Source: JACMLD01 sp038229695 | Lineage (GTDB): Bacteria; Bacteroidota; Bacteroidia; Chitinophagales; Chitinophagaceae | Reading direction: 5' to 3' | Assembly (NCBI GenBank): GCA_038229695.1 | Contig: JBBROE010000002.1 | Span: 22,996 to 86,995 of the forward strand | Length of the DNA stretch: 64,000 nucleotides | Part shown: positions 26,887-36,096 of the stretch, in pieces | Layout: every line of letters begins with the position of its first letter | How positions within the stretch are numbered: position 1 is the stretch's first letter | The notes under the pieces: generated by a model | Seen by the model: only the letters and a program-made list of their open reading frames with translations | Database searches by the model: none | Told to the model about the DNA's origin: nothing | Translations under genes and position numbers: made by a program

Positions 26887-27372
26887 TCAGCGCACATTTT
26901 CCGGGCTTACCAGGTATGCTTTCAACTGCATGCGGGCCCGGAAGAGGTAAACTTTTACCTGGCTGGCATTCAACCCGGTGATGGTCCCGATTTCTGCATA
27001 ACTGTATCCTTCGTAATCTTTCAGCAACACCAGGCTGCGCTGGGTTTCGCTGAGGGTATCGAGGGCGCGCTCCAACACCTTCCTGAGGTGGTTGGACTGC
27101 GGAGCAATCACCGCCGACTGCTCCTCAAAATTTTCCTTAAGGGTAATCCGCTTGTTCTTGCGGATGTGATCGATCAGGGTGTGATAGGCGATGGTAAAGA
27201 GGTACGACTTGCTTTTCCCCGGATCCAGTTCCATCCTGTTGCGCCATAATTTTTCAAAAGCGGTCTGTACCACATCCCGCGAATCCGCTTCATGCCGCAG
27301 GTTCTTCAACACAAAGCGGTATACCCTGTCAGCATATTGATCGACACAAGTATTATATTCCTGTTCAGTCAT
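26887..27372 (-). CDS. ECF-type RNA polymerase sigma factor
   Basis: 161 residues. Region 2: YADRVYRFVLKNLRHEADSRD then VVQTAFEKLWRN; region 4: LDTLSETQRSLVLLKDYEGYSYAEIGTITGLN, read in parts, with an HTH. First gene of a three-gene unit with an anti-sigma-like protein and an outer-membrane barrel, which suggests a cell-envelope response. The target promoters are not visible. Confidence 0.93.
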   Translation of the reverse strand: MTEQEYNTCVDQYADRVYRFVLKNLRHEADSRDVVQTAFEKLWRNRMELDPGKSKSYLFTIAYHTLIDHIRKNKRITLKENFEEQSAVIAPQSNHLRKVLERALDTLSETQRSLVLLKDYEGYSYAEIGTITGLNASQVKVYLFRARMQLKAYLVSPENVR

Positions 27373-27517
27373 TTTTTTTCACCAGTCAGTTAACGAATTG
27401 ATTGTGCCAGTCCGGACAAAGCGTTGATTTACGTTGCCCGCCGCCGCAGGTATGACGAATGGCAGAAAGCGGAAGTTACATTTTTGCCGAATTTTTTTGA
27501 ATTGAAAAGGGGCAGGA

Positions 27518-27715
27518 CTAATACAGGGGGGTGACCAGGTGGCCTGACACGGTCTCCCAAAAAATACCAGCCCCGGGCAAGGGGGTATGAGGGGTGAAGG
27601 CGGCGCTGTTAAAATGTGGTTCCGACAGGCTTTGCTGTCCCCTGCCGGTCCAGATCAGGCAGGCGGTAAGGAGGAGCAATAAGAGCATCCCGGTGATGAA
27701 ACTGCGTTTGGGCAT
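27518..27715 (-). CDS. Possible very small lipoprotein
   Basis: 65 residues. The N-terminus is a good lipoprotein signal (basic start, then LLLLLLTAC). The remaining 45 residues show no known motif. It sits alone, 145 bases from the sigma factor gene. It is short, so chance is possible. Confidence 0.4.
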   Translation of the reverse strand: MPKRSFITGMLLLLLLTACLIWTGRGQQSLSEPHFNSAAFTPHTPLPGAGIFWETVSGHLVTPLY

Positions 27716-27868
27716 GGCGGGTGGTTAATTTCAGTTAGACGAAGGTAACCGCAGGTTGTTACAGGAACCAGGAAAATACAGCGGATGCCGGGCAATACCC
27801 GGCAAAAAGGGTGATTTCACCGGTAAAAACCCTTCCTGCACGTTCACCCGCCTAACGCGGTATTCCTT

Positions 27869-27876
27869 TATTTTTG
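27869..27876 (+). promoter_or_regulatory. -7 box of the kbl promoter
   Basis: TATTTTTG matches TAnnTTTG at all fixed positions and lies 18 bases before the kbl ATG. The -33 region has only GTTC at a slightly long distance. Confidence 0.45.
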
Positions 27877-27894
27877 CTGTCTAAATGCGCTATT

Positions 27895-29109
27895 ATGAAG
27901 AACAGCTTTACAGGAAGAATCGAAAAGGAACTGGAAGATATAAGACAGGCAGGCCTTTTCAAGCAGGAGCGCATCATCACCAGTGAGCAGGGTCCCGAAA
28001 TCGAAGTACGTATTGCAGGGGCAGTTTCAGGCGAAGCCGATCGTAAGGTGCTTAATTTCTGTGCCAACAACTATCTTGGGCTTTCTTCTCACCCTGCCGT
28101 GATAAAAGCGGCGCATGCAGCCATCGACAGCCACGGCTATGGGATGAGCAGCGTCCGTTTTATCTGTGGTACGCAGGATATTCACAAGGAACTGGAAGAA
28201 AAACTCAGCCGCTTCCTGGGCACGGAAGATACCATATTGTATGCCGCTGCCTTCGATGCCAACGGCGGGCTCTTCGAGCCGCTTTTTTCAGAAGACGATG
28301 CGATCATCAGCGATGCGCTCAACCATGCCTCCATCATCGACGGGGTAAGGCTGTGCAAAGCAAAACGACTCCGGTACCTGCATAACGATATGGCCGACCT
28401 GGAGGCAAAGCTGAAGGAAAGCCGGGATTGCCGCAGCCGTATCATTGCCACCGACGGATCGTTCAGCATGGACGGTACCATCGCGCAGCTCGATAGAATA
28501 TGTGACCTCGCCGATCAATACGATGCTATCGTGATGATCGATGAATGTCATTCCACCGGCTTCCTGGGTAAGAGCGGGAGAGGCACCCACGAATACCGCG
28601 GGGTGATGGGTCGCGTGGATATCATTACCGGTACGCTGGGCAAAGCGCTTGGCGGCGCAAGCGGTGGTTTCACCAGTGGAAAAGCACCGATCATCGCCAT
28701 GCTGCGGCAACGATCAAGGCCCTATCTATTTTCTAATACCCTCGCTCCGGCGATTACCGGCGCATCCATCGCCGTGCTGGATATGCTCAGCGAAACCACT
28801 GACCTGCGGGACCGGCTGGAAAACAATACCCGGTTCTTCCGGGACCGCATGACCGCGGTAGGATTTGATATCAAACCCGGCGATCACCCGATTGTACCTA
28901 TCATGCTCTACGAAGCGGAAACTGCCCAGCGGTTTGCTGCGGCGCTGCTGGAGGAAGGGATATACGTCACGGGATTTTTTTTCCCGGTAGTACCCAAAGG
29001 CCAGGCCAGGATAAGGGTTCAGCTGAGTGCGGCACACCGGCAGGAACACCTCGACAAAGCGGTGGATGCCTTTGTAAAAGTCGGCCGCAAGCTCGGCGTG
29101 ATCTCCTGA
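27895..29109 (+). CDS. kbl: Glycine C-acetyltransferase (2-amino-3-ketobutyrate CoA ligase)
   Basis: 404 residues from the ATG at 27895. PLP enzyme of the alpha-oxoamine synthase family; splits 2-amino-3-ketobutyrate (from threonine dehydrogenase) with CoA into glycine and acetyl-CoA. Seen: NFCANNYLGLSSHP near the start, MIDECHSTGFLGKSGRGTHE, and the PLP lysine Lys250 in TGTLGKALGGASGG. Length is the norm for Kbl, and the family relatives BioF and HemA differ in the N-terminal half. Threonine dehydrogenase is not adjacent. It is convergent with ridA, with six bases between the stops. Confidence 0.94.
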   Translation: MKNSFTGRIEKELEDIRQAGLFKQERIITSEQGPEIEVRIAGAVSGEADRKVLNFCANNYLGLSSHPAVIKAAHAAIDSHGYGMSSVRFICGTQDIHKELEEKLSRFLGTEDTILYAAAFDANGGLFEPLFSEDDAIISDALNHASIIDGVRLCKAKRLRYLHNDMADLEAKLKESRDCRSRIIATDGSFSMDGTIAQLDRICDLADQYDAIVMIDECHSTGFLGKSGRGTHEYRGVMGRVDIITGTLGKALGGASGGFTSGKAPIIAMLRQRSRPYLFSNTLAPAITGASIAVLDMLSETTDLRDRLENNTRFFRDRMTAVGFDIKPGDHPIVPIMLYEAETAQRFAAALLEEGIYVTGFFFPVVPKGQARIRVQLSAAHRQEHLDKAVDAFVKVGRKLGVIS

Positions 29110-29115
29110 ACACGG

Positions 29116-29496
29116 TTACTGTGCCGCTATCATACTGATTTCCACGTTTACATTTTTAGGAAGCCCCTTTACGGCGACCGTTTCGCGCGCGGGAAAAGGT
29201 TGCTCAAGGAAGCTACCGTAAACTTCATTAACGGTACTGAACAACGACATGTCAGTCAGGAATATCGTTGTCTTCAGCACATGACCGAAATCCATGGCCG
29301 CCTCTTTTAAGATCGCCTGCAGGTTCAGCATTACCTGCCGGGTTTCTCCCGCAACATCTGTGGCTTCCACATTGCCCGTGGCGGGGTTGATGGCCACCTG
29401 GCCGGATATAAAAAGCAGGTTGCCCGAACGGATGGCCTGGCTGTAGGGACCGATCGGGTCGGGTGCCTGGGCGCTATTGACCTTTTGTTTTTGCAT
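29116..29496 (-). CDS. ridA: RidA family enamine/imine deaminase
   Basis: 126 residues from the ATG at 29496; a TTG two codons upstream is less likely. Hydrolyses reactive 2-aminoacrylate and similar enamines formed by PLP enzymes. Seen: PIGPYSQAI, SGQVAINPATGN, and the C-terminal RETVAVKGLPKNVNVEISMIA with the conserved Arg and Glu. An exact -7 box ends three bases before the ATG. The neighbour Kbl makes an unstable aminoketone, so linked roles are plausible but not shown by sequence. Confidence 0.93.
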   Translation of the reverse strand: MQKQKVNSAQAPDPIGPYSQAIRSGNLLFISGQVAINPATGNVEATDVAGETRQVMLNLQAILKEAAMDFGHVLKTTIFLTDMSLFSTVNEVYGSFLEQPFPARETVAVKGLPKNVNVEISMIAAQ

Positions 29497-29499
29497 GCT

Positions 29500-29507
29500 C
29501 AAATGTA
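29500..29507 (-). promoter_or_regulatory. -7 box next to ridA
   Basis: TACATTTG on the minus strand, an exact TAnnTTTG, three bases before the ATG. No -33 match at the expected distance. Confidence 0.4.
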
Positions 29508-29684
29508 TTACAATTACAGGTTGGATTTCCGCAGCCAGGCTTAAGCGCCGGCCCGGCTGATCCCCGCCCCGATTCCGGCAGGCGCCTTACGCTGTACCTG
29601 TCCTGTTTAACCGCTCGGGCGGGCGATAAACATATTTCATTTGGTAAAAAAATTATATATATTAGTGGGTTGATACAAGATGCT

Positions 29685-30371
29685 ATGGAAACAATTTTAC
29701 AGGTGGACTGCAGTACGGGCACGGCGCAGGTATCGCTGTCAGTGCAGGGGCGGCTGATGGCTTCAAAAGAGAACCGGAAAATGACTGATCACGCAAGCTG
29801 GCTGCAAGTTGCTATAAAAGACACTTTGGAAGAAGCGGGTATGTCGATCCGAAACCTGGACGCAGCGGCGGTTGTGGCCGGCCCGGGATCCTATACGGGC
29901 ATCAGGGTAGGGATGGCTTCAGCAAAAGGACTTTGTTATGCGCTGGATATTCCGATGATAACACTGAACAGCCTTGTTGTACTGGCCCATGCCGCAGCCA
30001 GGAACAATACCGAACCAGCTGTACAGCTCCTCTGCCCGATGCTGGATGCGCGCCGCATGGAAGTGTTTACCGCTGTCTATACCCCGCTGCTGGGAGAAGT
30101 GCTGCCGCCTACTGCGCTGGTACTGACGGATGATGCGTATGCCGACCTGCTTGCTGAAAACAAGATACTTTTTTTGGGGAGTGGAAGCCTGAAATGGAAG
30201 GGGTTTACCCGCCATGTGAATGCGCTTTTTGCCGATATCAGCTGTGGACCCGATGATCTGGTGGCACTCGCAACAAACAAATTCAGGGCAAAGGATTTTA
30301 CAAGCGTTGCCTATGCCGAGCCGGTTTACCTGAAGGCTTTTTATTCCACCCAAAAACCAAAGCCGGCTTAG
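29685..30371 (+). CDS. tsaB: tRNA threonylcarbamoyladenosine biosynthesis protein TsaB
   Basis: 228 residues from the ATG at 29685. Non-catalytic partner of TsaD in making t6A37 on tRNA. Seen: ILQVDCSTGTAQVSL at the N-terminus, AAVVAGPGSYTGIRVGMA in the ASKHA fold, then a variable C-terminal half. Length is typical. The next gene on this strand is an ArsR-type regulator, 78 bases later, probably separately transcribed. Confidence 0.93.
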   Translation: METILQVDCSTGTAQVSLSVQGRLMASKENRKMTDHASWLQVAIKDTLEEAGMSIRNLDAAAVVAGPGSYTGIRVGMASAKGLCYALDIPMITLNSLVVLAHAAARNNTEPAVQLLCPMLDARRMEVFTAVYTPLLGEVLPPTALVLTDDAYADLLAENKILFLGSGSLKWKGFTRHVNALFADISCGPDDLVALATNKFRAKDFTSVAYAEPVYLKAFYSTQKPKPA

Positions 30372-30449
30372 AAAAGCCTGTAAATAAACATAGTATTTCA
30401 ACAATGCCCTGTCTTATACGATTGCCCAAAGCCTAAATTTTAAGTTTAC

Positions 30450-30788
30450 ATGAACACATCATTAAATCATTTATTTGTAAAACAACAGGAAGGAGAAGCG
30501 GTACGCATAGATTTCTTACAGGTGAAAAAGGCGGCTGTCATACTTCGTGCCATCAACCACAAATTGCGGCAACAGATCATGCGACTGCTGGAAGAACAGC
30601 AGCGGATGACTGTCACTGAAATTTATGTGCAGCTGAGGCTGGAACAGTCCGTGGCCTCCCAACACCTGGCAATTTTGCGGAGAGCCGGGATAGTAAGCAC
30701 TTTCCGGGACGGGAAGTACATCTCCTATTCGCTGAATGCAGCCCGTCTTTTGCACCTCAACAAACAGGTACAGGGTATAATAAGTTAA
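30450..30788 (+). CDS. ArsR-family winged-helix regulator
   Basis: 112 residues with a winged helix: helices from about 25, the recognition helix in EQSVASQHLAILRRAGIV and the wing FRDGKYISYSLN. The protein has no cysteine at all and no obvious His/Asp metal site, so neither the usual ArsR thiolate metal sites nor the Cys pair of the sulfur sensors BigR and SqrR is possible. It precedes a persulfide-dioxygenase-like gene by 79 bases, and the gap holds repeated GTTAAC motifs that may be its operator. It may work by another ligand or as a constitutive repressor. Confidence 0.9.
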   Translation: MNTSLNHLFVKQQEGEAVRIDFLQVKKAAVILRAINHKLRQQIMRLLEEQQRMTVTEIYVQLRLEQSVASQHLAILRRAGIVSTFRDGKYISYSLNAARLLHLNKQVQGIIS

Positions 30789-30807
30789 CGTTTCGTGTTA
30801 ACAAACG
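30784..30807. promoter_or_regulatory. Possible operator between the ArsR-type gene and the MBL gene
   Basis: Two copies of the palindrome GTTAAC (30784-30789 and 30797-30802), 13 bases apart, overlap a CGTTT / AAACG inverted pair (30789-30793 and 30803-30807). The first copy overlaps the regulator's stop codon. Site inferred from symmetry only. Confidence 0.35.
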
Positions 30808-30818
30808 AGGCCTGCTCG

Positions 30819-30849
30819 TTGCCGCCCTTTCCGATTTTAAGTACCTTTA
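30819..30849 (+). promoter_or_regulatory. Promoter of the MBL-rhodanese gene
   Basis: TTG (30819-30821), 20 bases, TACCTTTA (30842-30849, seven of eight bases). The ATG is 18 bases on. The spacing is ideal and the possible operator lies just upstream. Confidence 0.6.
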
Positions 30850-30867
30850 CTGGCAAATTTATTAATC

Positions 30868-32280
30868 ATGTTTATTAAACAGTTGTACACCGGTTGCTTG
30901 AGTGAATCGACTTACTATATTGAAAGCGGCGGCGAAGCAGCGGTCATCGATCCCCTTCGCGATACAACCGTTTATCTTGATCTCGCAAAAGAAAGAAATG
31001 CCACGATAAAATATATTTTTGAAACGCACTTTCATGCTGATTTCGTAAGCGGGCATATTGACCTGGGCAAAGAGACCGGCGCACCAATCATCTACGGTCC
31101 GGAAACCGTGACCAGTTACCCGGTTACGGTGGCGAAGGATGGCCAGGTTTTTACCCTCGGCGATATGACCATGGAAGTGCTGCATACACCCGGGCACACC
31201 CTGGAGTCCGCCTGTTACCTGCTGAAAAACGAGGCCGGAAAACCAGAAGCAGTCTTCACCGGCGATACGTTATTCGTCGGCGACGTGGGCCGGCCGGATT
31301 TGTCGCAGCAGGAAAACGGGCTAACCAAAGAAGACCTGGCCGGTATGTTATACGACAGCCTGCACCAAAAAATAATGACCCTGCCCGATTCGGTGACCGT
31401 TTATCCGGCACATGGTCCGGGCAGCAGTTGCGGAAAAAATCTTGGACCGGAAACCTCCAGCACCATCGGTGCTGAAAAAGCGAATAATTATGCGCTTAAA
31501 GCGACGTCCAGAGAAGCGTTTATAGCGGCCGTGACCCAGGGCCTGTCGGCACCTCCGCAATATTTTCCCGTCAATGCTAAAATAAACCGCGAGGGGTACG
31601 AAAGCCTTGATAAAATGCTGAAGCAGGCGGTACAGCCACTTTCACTGGAGGAATTTAAAGCCAAGCGGGCCAGCGCGGGTACTGTGGTGCTCGACACCCG
31701 CAACTCAAAAACATTTATCCACGGCTACATCCCGGAGGCGATCAGTATCGGGCTCGATGGCCGATTTGCAGAGTGGGCGGGTATGCTGCTTTCTTTTGCG
31801 AATCCCATCCTGATGGTAACTGAAGCAGGGAAAGAAGAGGAAACGGCAGTTCGCCTCGCCCGGGTAGGATTCTCCCGGGTGGAAGGCTATCTCGACGGAG
31901 GTTTCTCCACCTGGTCAGACGCAGGCGAAAAAATGGATATGGTCGTAGAGATTGAGGCGGATGAACTGGCCATGGACCTGCCCCATGATACAAAAATGGT
32001 GGTCATCGATGTTCGCAGGGAAACGGAATTTGCCGATGGGCATGTGAAAGGCGCCGTTAATATCCCGCTCAGCGATATGACCGACCCGGGCAGTATGGCC
32101 AACCTGGACGACACGCAAAACCTGGTTCTCTATTGCGCCGGTGGCTACCGCAGTACCATTGCCGCTTCAATGATGAAAAGGCAGGGCATCCATAACCTGC
32201 ATACCGTAATGGGTGGCTGGGATAAAATTAAGGAACAGCCCACCATCCCGGTTGCCAAAGAAACCAGTGTGCTGAACTAG
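30868..32280 (+). CDS. MBL-fold hydrolase with two rhodanese domains, persulfide dioxygenase-like
   Basis: 470 residues. The N-terminal metallo-beta-lactamase part (1 to about 240) has the metal motif THFHADFVSGH (His54, His56, Asp58) plus HTPGHTLES and the FTGDTLFVGDVGRPDL block typical of ETHE1-type persulfide dioxygenases, which oxidise glutathione persulfide to sulfite. Two rhodanese domains follow. The first (about 255-355) lacks its Cys; the second (about 365-460) has the loop CAGGYRS with Cys423. So only the second can carry a persulfide. A terminator follows. Role: sulfane-sulfur detoxification, cytosolic. Confidence 0.9.
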   Translation: MFIKQLYTGCLSESTYYIESGGEAAVIDPLRDTTVYLDLAKERNATIKYIFETHFHADFVSGHIDLGKETGAPIIYGPETVTSYPVTVAKDGQVFTLGDMTMEVLHTPGHTLESACYLLKNEAGKPEAVFTGDTLFVGDVGRPDLSQQENGLTKEDLAGMLYDSLHQKIMTLPDSVTVYPAHGPGSSCGKNLGPETSSTIGAEKANNYALKATSREAFIAAVTQGLSAPPQYFPVNAKINREGYESLDKMLKQAVQPLSLEEFKAKRASAGTVVLDTRNSKTFIHGYIPEAISIGLDGRFAEWAGMLLSFANPILMVTEAGKEEETAVRLARVGFSRVEGYLDGGFSTWSDAGEKMDMVVEIEADELAMDLPHDTKMVVIDVRRETEFADGHVKGAVNIPLSDMTDPGSMANLDDTQNLVLYCAGGYRSTIAASMMKRQGIHNLHTVMGGWDKIKEQPTIPVAKETSVLN

Positions 32281-32345
32281 CTGTTACGCATAACCGAAAA
32301 CATTGGTAGCGTAACGAAAAGCGTCACCAGCTATATTATTTCTGT

Positions 32346-32384
32346 AAACAGGGAAATCCGTCGGGGTTTCCCTGTTTCATTTTC
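32346..32384 (+). terminator. Terminator of the MBL-rhodanese gene
   Basis: A perfect 11-base stem (AAACAGGGAAA / TTTCCCTGTTT) with a 10-base loop is followed by a T-rich stretch. About 65 bases after the stop codon. Confidence 0.65.
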
Positions 32385-32545
32385 CGGCCCCCTTATTTTC
32401 AGCGGTTTCATGCGCCGTGTTTATACCCCTCTTTCGCGTCAATCCCCCATTGTATTTCCGGTTCTTTCCTGCTTGCCGCCGGCCCGGCAAAGATGCATTT
32501 TTGTTGTGCAAAGATTTTCTACTGCACATACTTAATCAAAAAAAA

Positions 32546-33229
32546 ATGATCATGAAAAATTTTATCTTACTTCTGTTCGCCGGGTTAACGGCTGCACAAC
32601 CAGCCATGTCCGCATCCCGCATTCATTATGTTCGCAACATCAAATCCGACAGTGTGTTGCCCGTTGTGCAGCACGCAATACCCCTCCCATCACCGGCAGC
32701 TGCAGCACGGCACGGTAAAAGGACACAGCAGTACCGCAAAGACACCCTGGCACCTAAAGATTTGCTCAGGCAACAGGATTCCCTGGATCTACTGCGGCAT
32801 TTGAAGGTCCAGTATAAACCGCTACGTTTCGCAGCCGATTTCAAGCCCTTTATGACTATCGGGCTGGACAGGGAAAGACGATTGGTCAGAAATTTTCTCA
32901 ATATCGGCATGGCTTACTACTACAGCTTTCCGCAGGTGGCCGGTCAGCCCAACGGCAACTTTGGATACCTCTATGGAAGTGTGTATCTACCGGTAAATCG
33001 TTTGCTGTCGAATTACCGCCGGCAGGATAAGGGCTTGTTCATTTTCGGGCATGGCGGCTACGGGGTGACCGATATTAAAATACAGAACAACGACGGCAAG
33101 CCGAAGGTACTGGTAAACGGCGGCTTTGTTTGGCGGGCAGGAATGGATTACTTTTTTTGCCGGGGTATTGGAGTCACGGTGTCAACAATAGCAGGCAAAA
33201 CCTGGTTGGGCGGGCTCGCTTTCGTCCTG
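32546..33229 (+). CDS. Secreted hypothetical protein, possible small outer-membrane barrel
   Basis: About 227 residues from the ATG at 32546 (a second ATG at 32552 is equally good); the frame continues upstream to 32417 but that part is not signal-like. Signal peptide, then a polar linker with basic residues, then from about residue 95 alternating strands ending GKTWLGGLAFVL, as in small barrels. The C-terminal half is confidently protein-like. Function unknown. It ends before a convergent LpxL-like gene. Confidence 0.7.
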
Positions 33230-33427
33230 TAACAGGCTGCCTCGACAGCTGAAAGGCCGGTAAAGTGATTTGCCGGCTTTGTCCTGCGATTAACCGGACA
33301 GGGATGAAAACAAGCAGAAGTTTCGGCGTCCGGCAACGCTTGCAGCAATACCAATATTAACCCCAGAATGTCTCTTTCAACTTCGGCTCTTAATTTTCTG
33401 TCGATGATTTGAAATGTCGTCAATACC

Positions 33428-34315
33428 TCATTTCTGCAGCAACAACTTATCCCCGAATTCTTCTCTCCAGCTATTTTTCCATCGGTTATGGCTCCACAGG
33501 TATAACTCCGGTTGCCGGCGGATATTTTCTTCCAGCGCAGACACGTACAACCGCGTAAGCTCACCCGGCGCGGTGAGTGATGCATCTTCACAAAGCAGGC
33601 TCGCGGTGATATGGTACCTGCCACGACCGGGTTTGCTGAAGCCAACGAATACAACCGGTAGTTTGCCGGCCCTCGCCCCTTTTTCAGGACCGGGCAGAAA
33701 TGCCGTCCGCCGGTGCAGGAAGTCGATCCAATAACTCTTTGCGGGGTTAGACGGGCTCTGATCGGCCACCAGCGCCAGCGCGTACTGGCGGTTGCGATAG
33801 GGAAGCATACTCCGCCGCATGTCGTTGTACGGAACAAAAATGGTCCCGAATCGCTGCCGCAGGTGCAGCATGAGTCGGTCAATGATTTTATTGGTAATCG
33901 GTGAGTACGCAATGATAAGGGTATACCCGCCATTGACGGCCACCAGGGAATTGCCCAGCTCCCAGTTAAAAAGATGACCCAGCAGTACCTGGCAGGTCTT
34001 GCCCTCAGCACTGAGGCGGTGGAAGATGCCCAGGTCCCCGGTGATATGCTGCTCCAGTGAAGCCCTCGACATACTCAGCAGCTTTAGCGTTTCGATCCAG
34101 TTGTCCAGGAAATTATGGTAGAAGGCCTTTACTATTTTTTTTCGTTCAGCAGCCGGCTTATCCGGGAACGCCACTGAAAGATTGTATGCCACCAGCTTCC
34201 TGCGGTAACCGATTACATGGTACAGCAGGATGTAGACCAGGTCTGAAATACCATACAATATCCAAAACGGCAGCAGGGATACACAGTAGAGCAACGCGTA
34301 AACAGGATAATACAT
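33428..34315 (-). CDS. Lipid A biosynthesis acyltransferase (LpxL/HtrB-like)
   Basis: 295 residues. Inner-membrane acyltransferase that adds a secondary acyl chain to lipid A. Seen: one N-terminal span (about 7-33), the H-x4-E catalytic motif GHLFNWE (His114, Glu119), DQSPSNPAKSYWIDFLHR and the PVVFVGFSKPGRGRYHI block. Lysophospholipid acyltransferase is the looser alternative name for the family. It lies 83 bases downstream of nadB on the same strand. Confidence 0.9.
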   Translation of the reverse strand: MYYPVYALLYCVSLLPFWILYGISDLVYILLYHVIGYRRKLVAYNLSVAFPDKPAAERKKIVKAFYHNFLDNWIETLKLLSMSRASLEQHITGDLGIFHRLSAEGKTCQVLLGHLFNWELGNSLVAVNGGYTLIIAYSPITNKIIDRLMLHLRQRFGTIFVPYNDMRRSMLPYRNRQYALALVADQSPSNPAKSYWIDFLHRRTAFLPGPEKGARAGKLPVVFVGFSKPGRGRYHITASLLCEDASLTAPGELTRLYVSALEENIRRQPELYLWSHNRWKNSWREEFGDKLLLQK

Positions 34316-34398
34316 GGGTGGAAAATGCTTTTAGCGGGCAGGATCATATGCGCATGGCCTATGCCGACATAGAAAACAAGACCGCTGTTACGCCTTCA

Positions 34399-35997
34399 TC
34401 ATAATACAATGTTCTGCAGTTTATCACTTTTTGCCGGGAAGTCAGTATTAAAATGTAATCCCCGGCTCTCCTGTCTCAGCTGTGCGCACTTTACTACCAG
34501 GTAGGCTACGGTGATCATGTTCCGCAGTTCACACAGCTGGGGCGATACGGTGGTGGCGGCATAAAACTGTTCTGTCTCCGCCCACAACAGGTCCAGCCGC
34601 TTCATCGCGCGCTGCAAACGGGTATTGGTTCTCACGATACCCACGTAGTCACTCATCAGCAGCTGCAGTTCTTTGAGACTTTGCGTAATGAGGATCATTT
34701 CTCTGGGGTGGGTGGTGCCATCTGCTTTCCAGTCGGGCAACCCCTGCTGCAAGCCTGCGCCGCCAATTTTTTCGGAAGCATCCAGGTATGCCCGGTGACC
34801 GAACACCATCGCTTCCAGCAGCGAATTGCTCGCCAGCCTGTTTGCCCCATGAAGACCGGTACTGGCGCATTCACCGGCAGCATACAGGTGCACAATAGAA
34901 GTGCGCGCCCACTCGTCGGTCTTAATGCCACCGCAGCTGTAGTGTGCCGCTGGCGCCACCGGGATCTGTTGTTTACTAACGTCTATGCCTATGCTAAGGC
35001 ATTTCTCGTAGATGTTAGGGAAATGATGAATAAACTTCTCCTTGTCCATCTGCCGGCAGTCGAGGTACACATGTTCGGTTCCGTTCACCTTCATTTCGTT
35101 ATCGATTGCCCGCGCAACAATATCCCGGGGAGCGAGGTCCTTGCGTTCATCGTAACGCGCCATAAAGGCCTCCCCGTCTTTATTCCGCAATATGCCGCCG
35201 TCGCCGCGTACGGCTTCGGTAATCAGGAAGGCCTGCCCGCCCACACCCGCTTCGTATAAGGCCGTGGGATGAAACTGGATGAACTCCATATTCTCGATGC
35301 GACCCTTGGCGCGGTACAGCATCGCTACCCCGTCGCCGGTTGCAATGGACGGGTTGGTGGTGGTGCGGTAAATCTGGCCGTTGCCACCGGTAGCCAGGAG
35401 GGTTATGCCGGCTATAATCTTTTCAATGTGGTTGGTCTGCAGGTTTAACGCATATACCCCGTAACACGTGATGTCCGGCGTAGCCTTGGTAACCAGGTAA
35501 CCGAGGTGGTGCTGGGTCAGCAGGTCGAGTACAAAGCAGTGTTTAATAATTTCTATATTAGGCTGGCGACTTACCGCTTCCACCAGCGCGCGTTCCATTT
35601 CCCGGCCCGTTACATCTTTGTGGTGCAGGATGCGGTATTCACTGTGACCGCCCTCACGGCCCAACGCATAGTCACCCGTGTCATCCTTATCAAATTCCGC
35701 ACCCAGCTCAATCAGTTCCCGGATACGATCCACGCCCTCCTTCACCACTATCTCAACCACCGCGGGGTTGCCCAGCCCGTCGCCCGCAATTAATGTATCC
35801 TCGATGTGTTTGTCAAAACTGTCTTTTTCGTTGTCCCATACCCCGGCTATACCACCCTGGGCATATTTGGTATTGGTTTCATCGGTGCGGGTTTTGGTGA
35901 TCACCGTTACCTTCTTTTCCGGGAAACGCCGCGCCATCTTAAGCGCATACGTTAACCCAGCAATTCCTGATCCCACTACTAAAAAATCCGTTTCCAT
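34399..35997 (-). CDS. nadB: L-aspartate oxidase
   Basis: 532 residues; oxidises L-aspartate to iminoaspartate, the first step of NAD synthesis. FAD domain: VVGSGIAGLTYALKMA at the N-terminus, KYAQGGIAGVWD, LGREGGHS, ATGGNGQIYRTTTNP and HPTALYEAG. Also CGGIKTDEWARTSI and ASTGLHGANRLASNSLLEA, split here, which fit NadB rather than fumarate reductase. Length is typical. nadA and nadC are not nearby. FAD is oxidised by O2 or fumarate. Confidence 0.96.
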   Translation of the reverse strand: METDFLVVGSGIAGLTYALKMARRFPEKKVTVITKTRTDETNTKYAQGGIAGVWDNEKDSFDKHIEDTLIAGDGLGNPAVVEIVVKEGVDRIRELIELGAEFDKDDTGDYALGREGGHSEYRILHHKDVTGREMERALVEAVSRQPNIEIIKHCFVLDLLTQHHLGYLVTKATPDITCYGVYALNLQTNHIEKIIAGITLLATGGNGQIYRTTTNPSIATGDGVAMLYRAKGRIENMEFIQFHPTALYEAGVGGQAFLITEAVRGDGGILRNKDGEAFMARYDERKDLAPRDIVARAIDNEMKVNGTEHVYLDCRQMDKEKFIHHFPNIYEKCLSIGIDVSKQQIPVAPAAHYSCGGIKTDEWARTSIVHLYAAGECASTGLHGANRLASNSLLEAMVFGHRAYLDASEKIGGAGLQQGLPDWKADGTTHPREMILITQSLKELQLLMSDYVGIVRTNTRLQRAMKRLDLLWAETEQFYAATTVSPQLCELRNMITVAYLVVKCAQLRQESRGLHFNTDFPAKSDKLQNIVL

Positions 35998-36096
35998 GGC
36001 TTATGTTTTACTGGTTTACCGGCAGTTGTTCCTGGCCCGGCATCCTTGTGTCACTCCCTTGTACGCTATTGCTTAACCCGGCAGCCGGTTCCCGGT

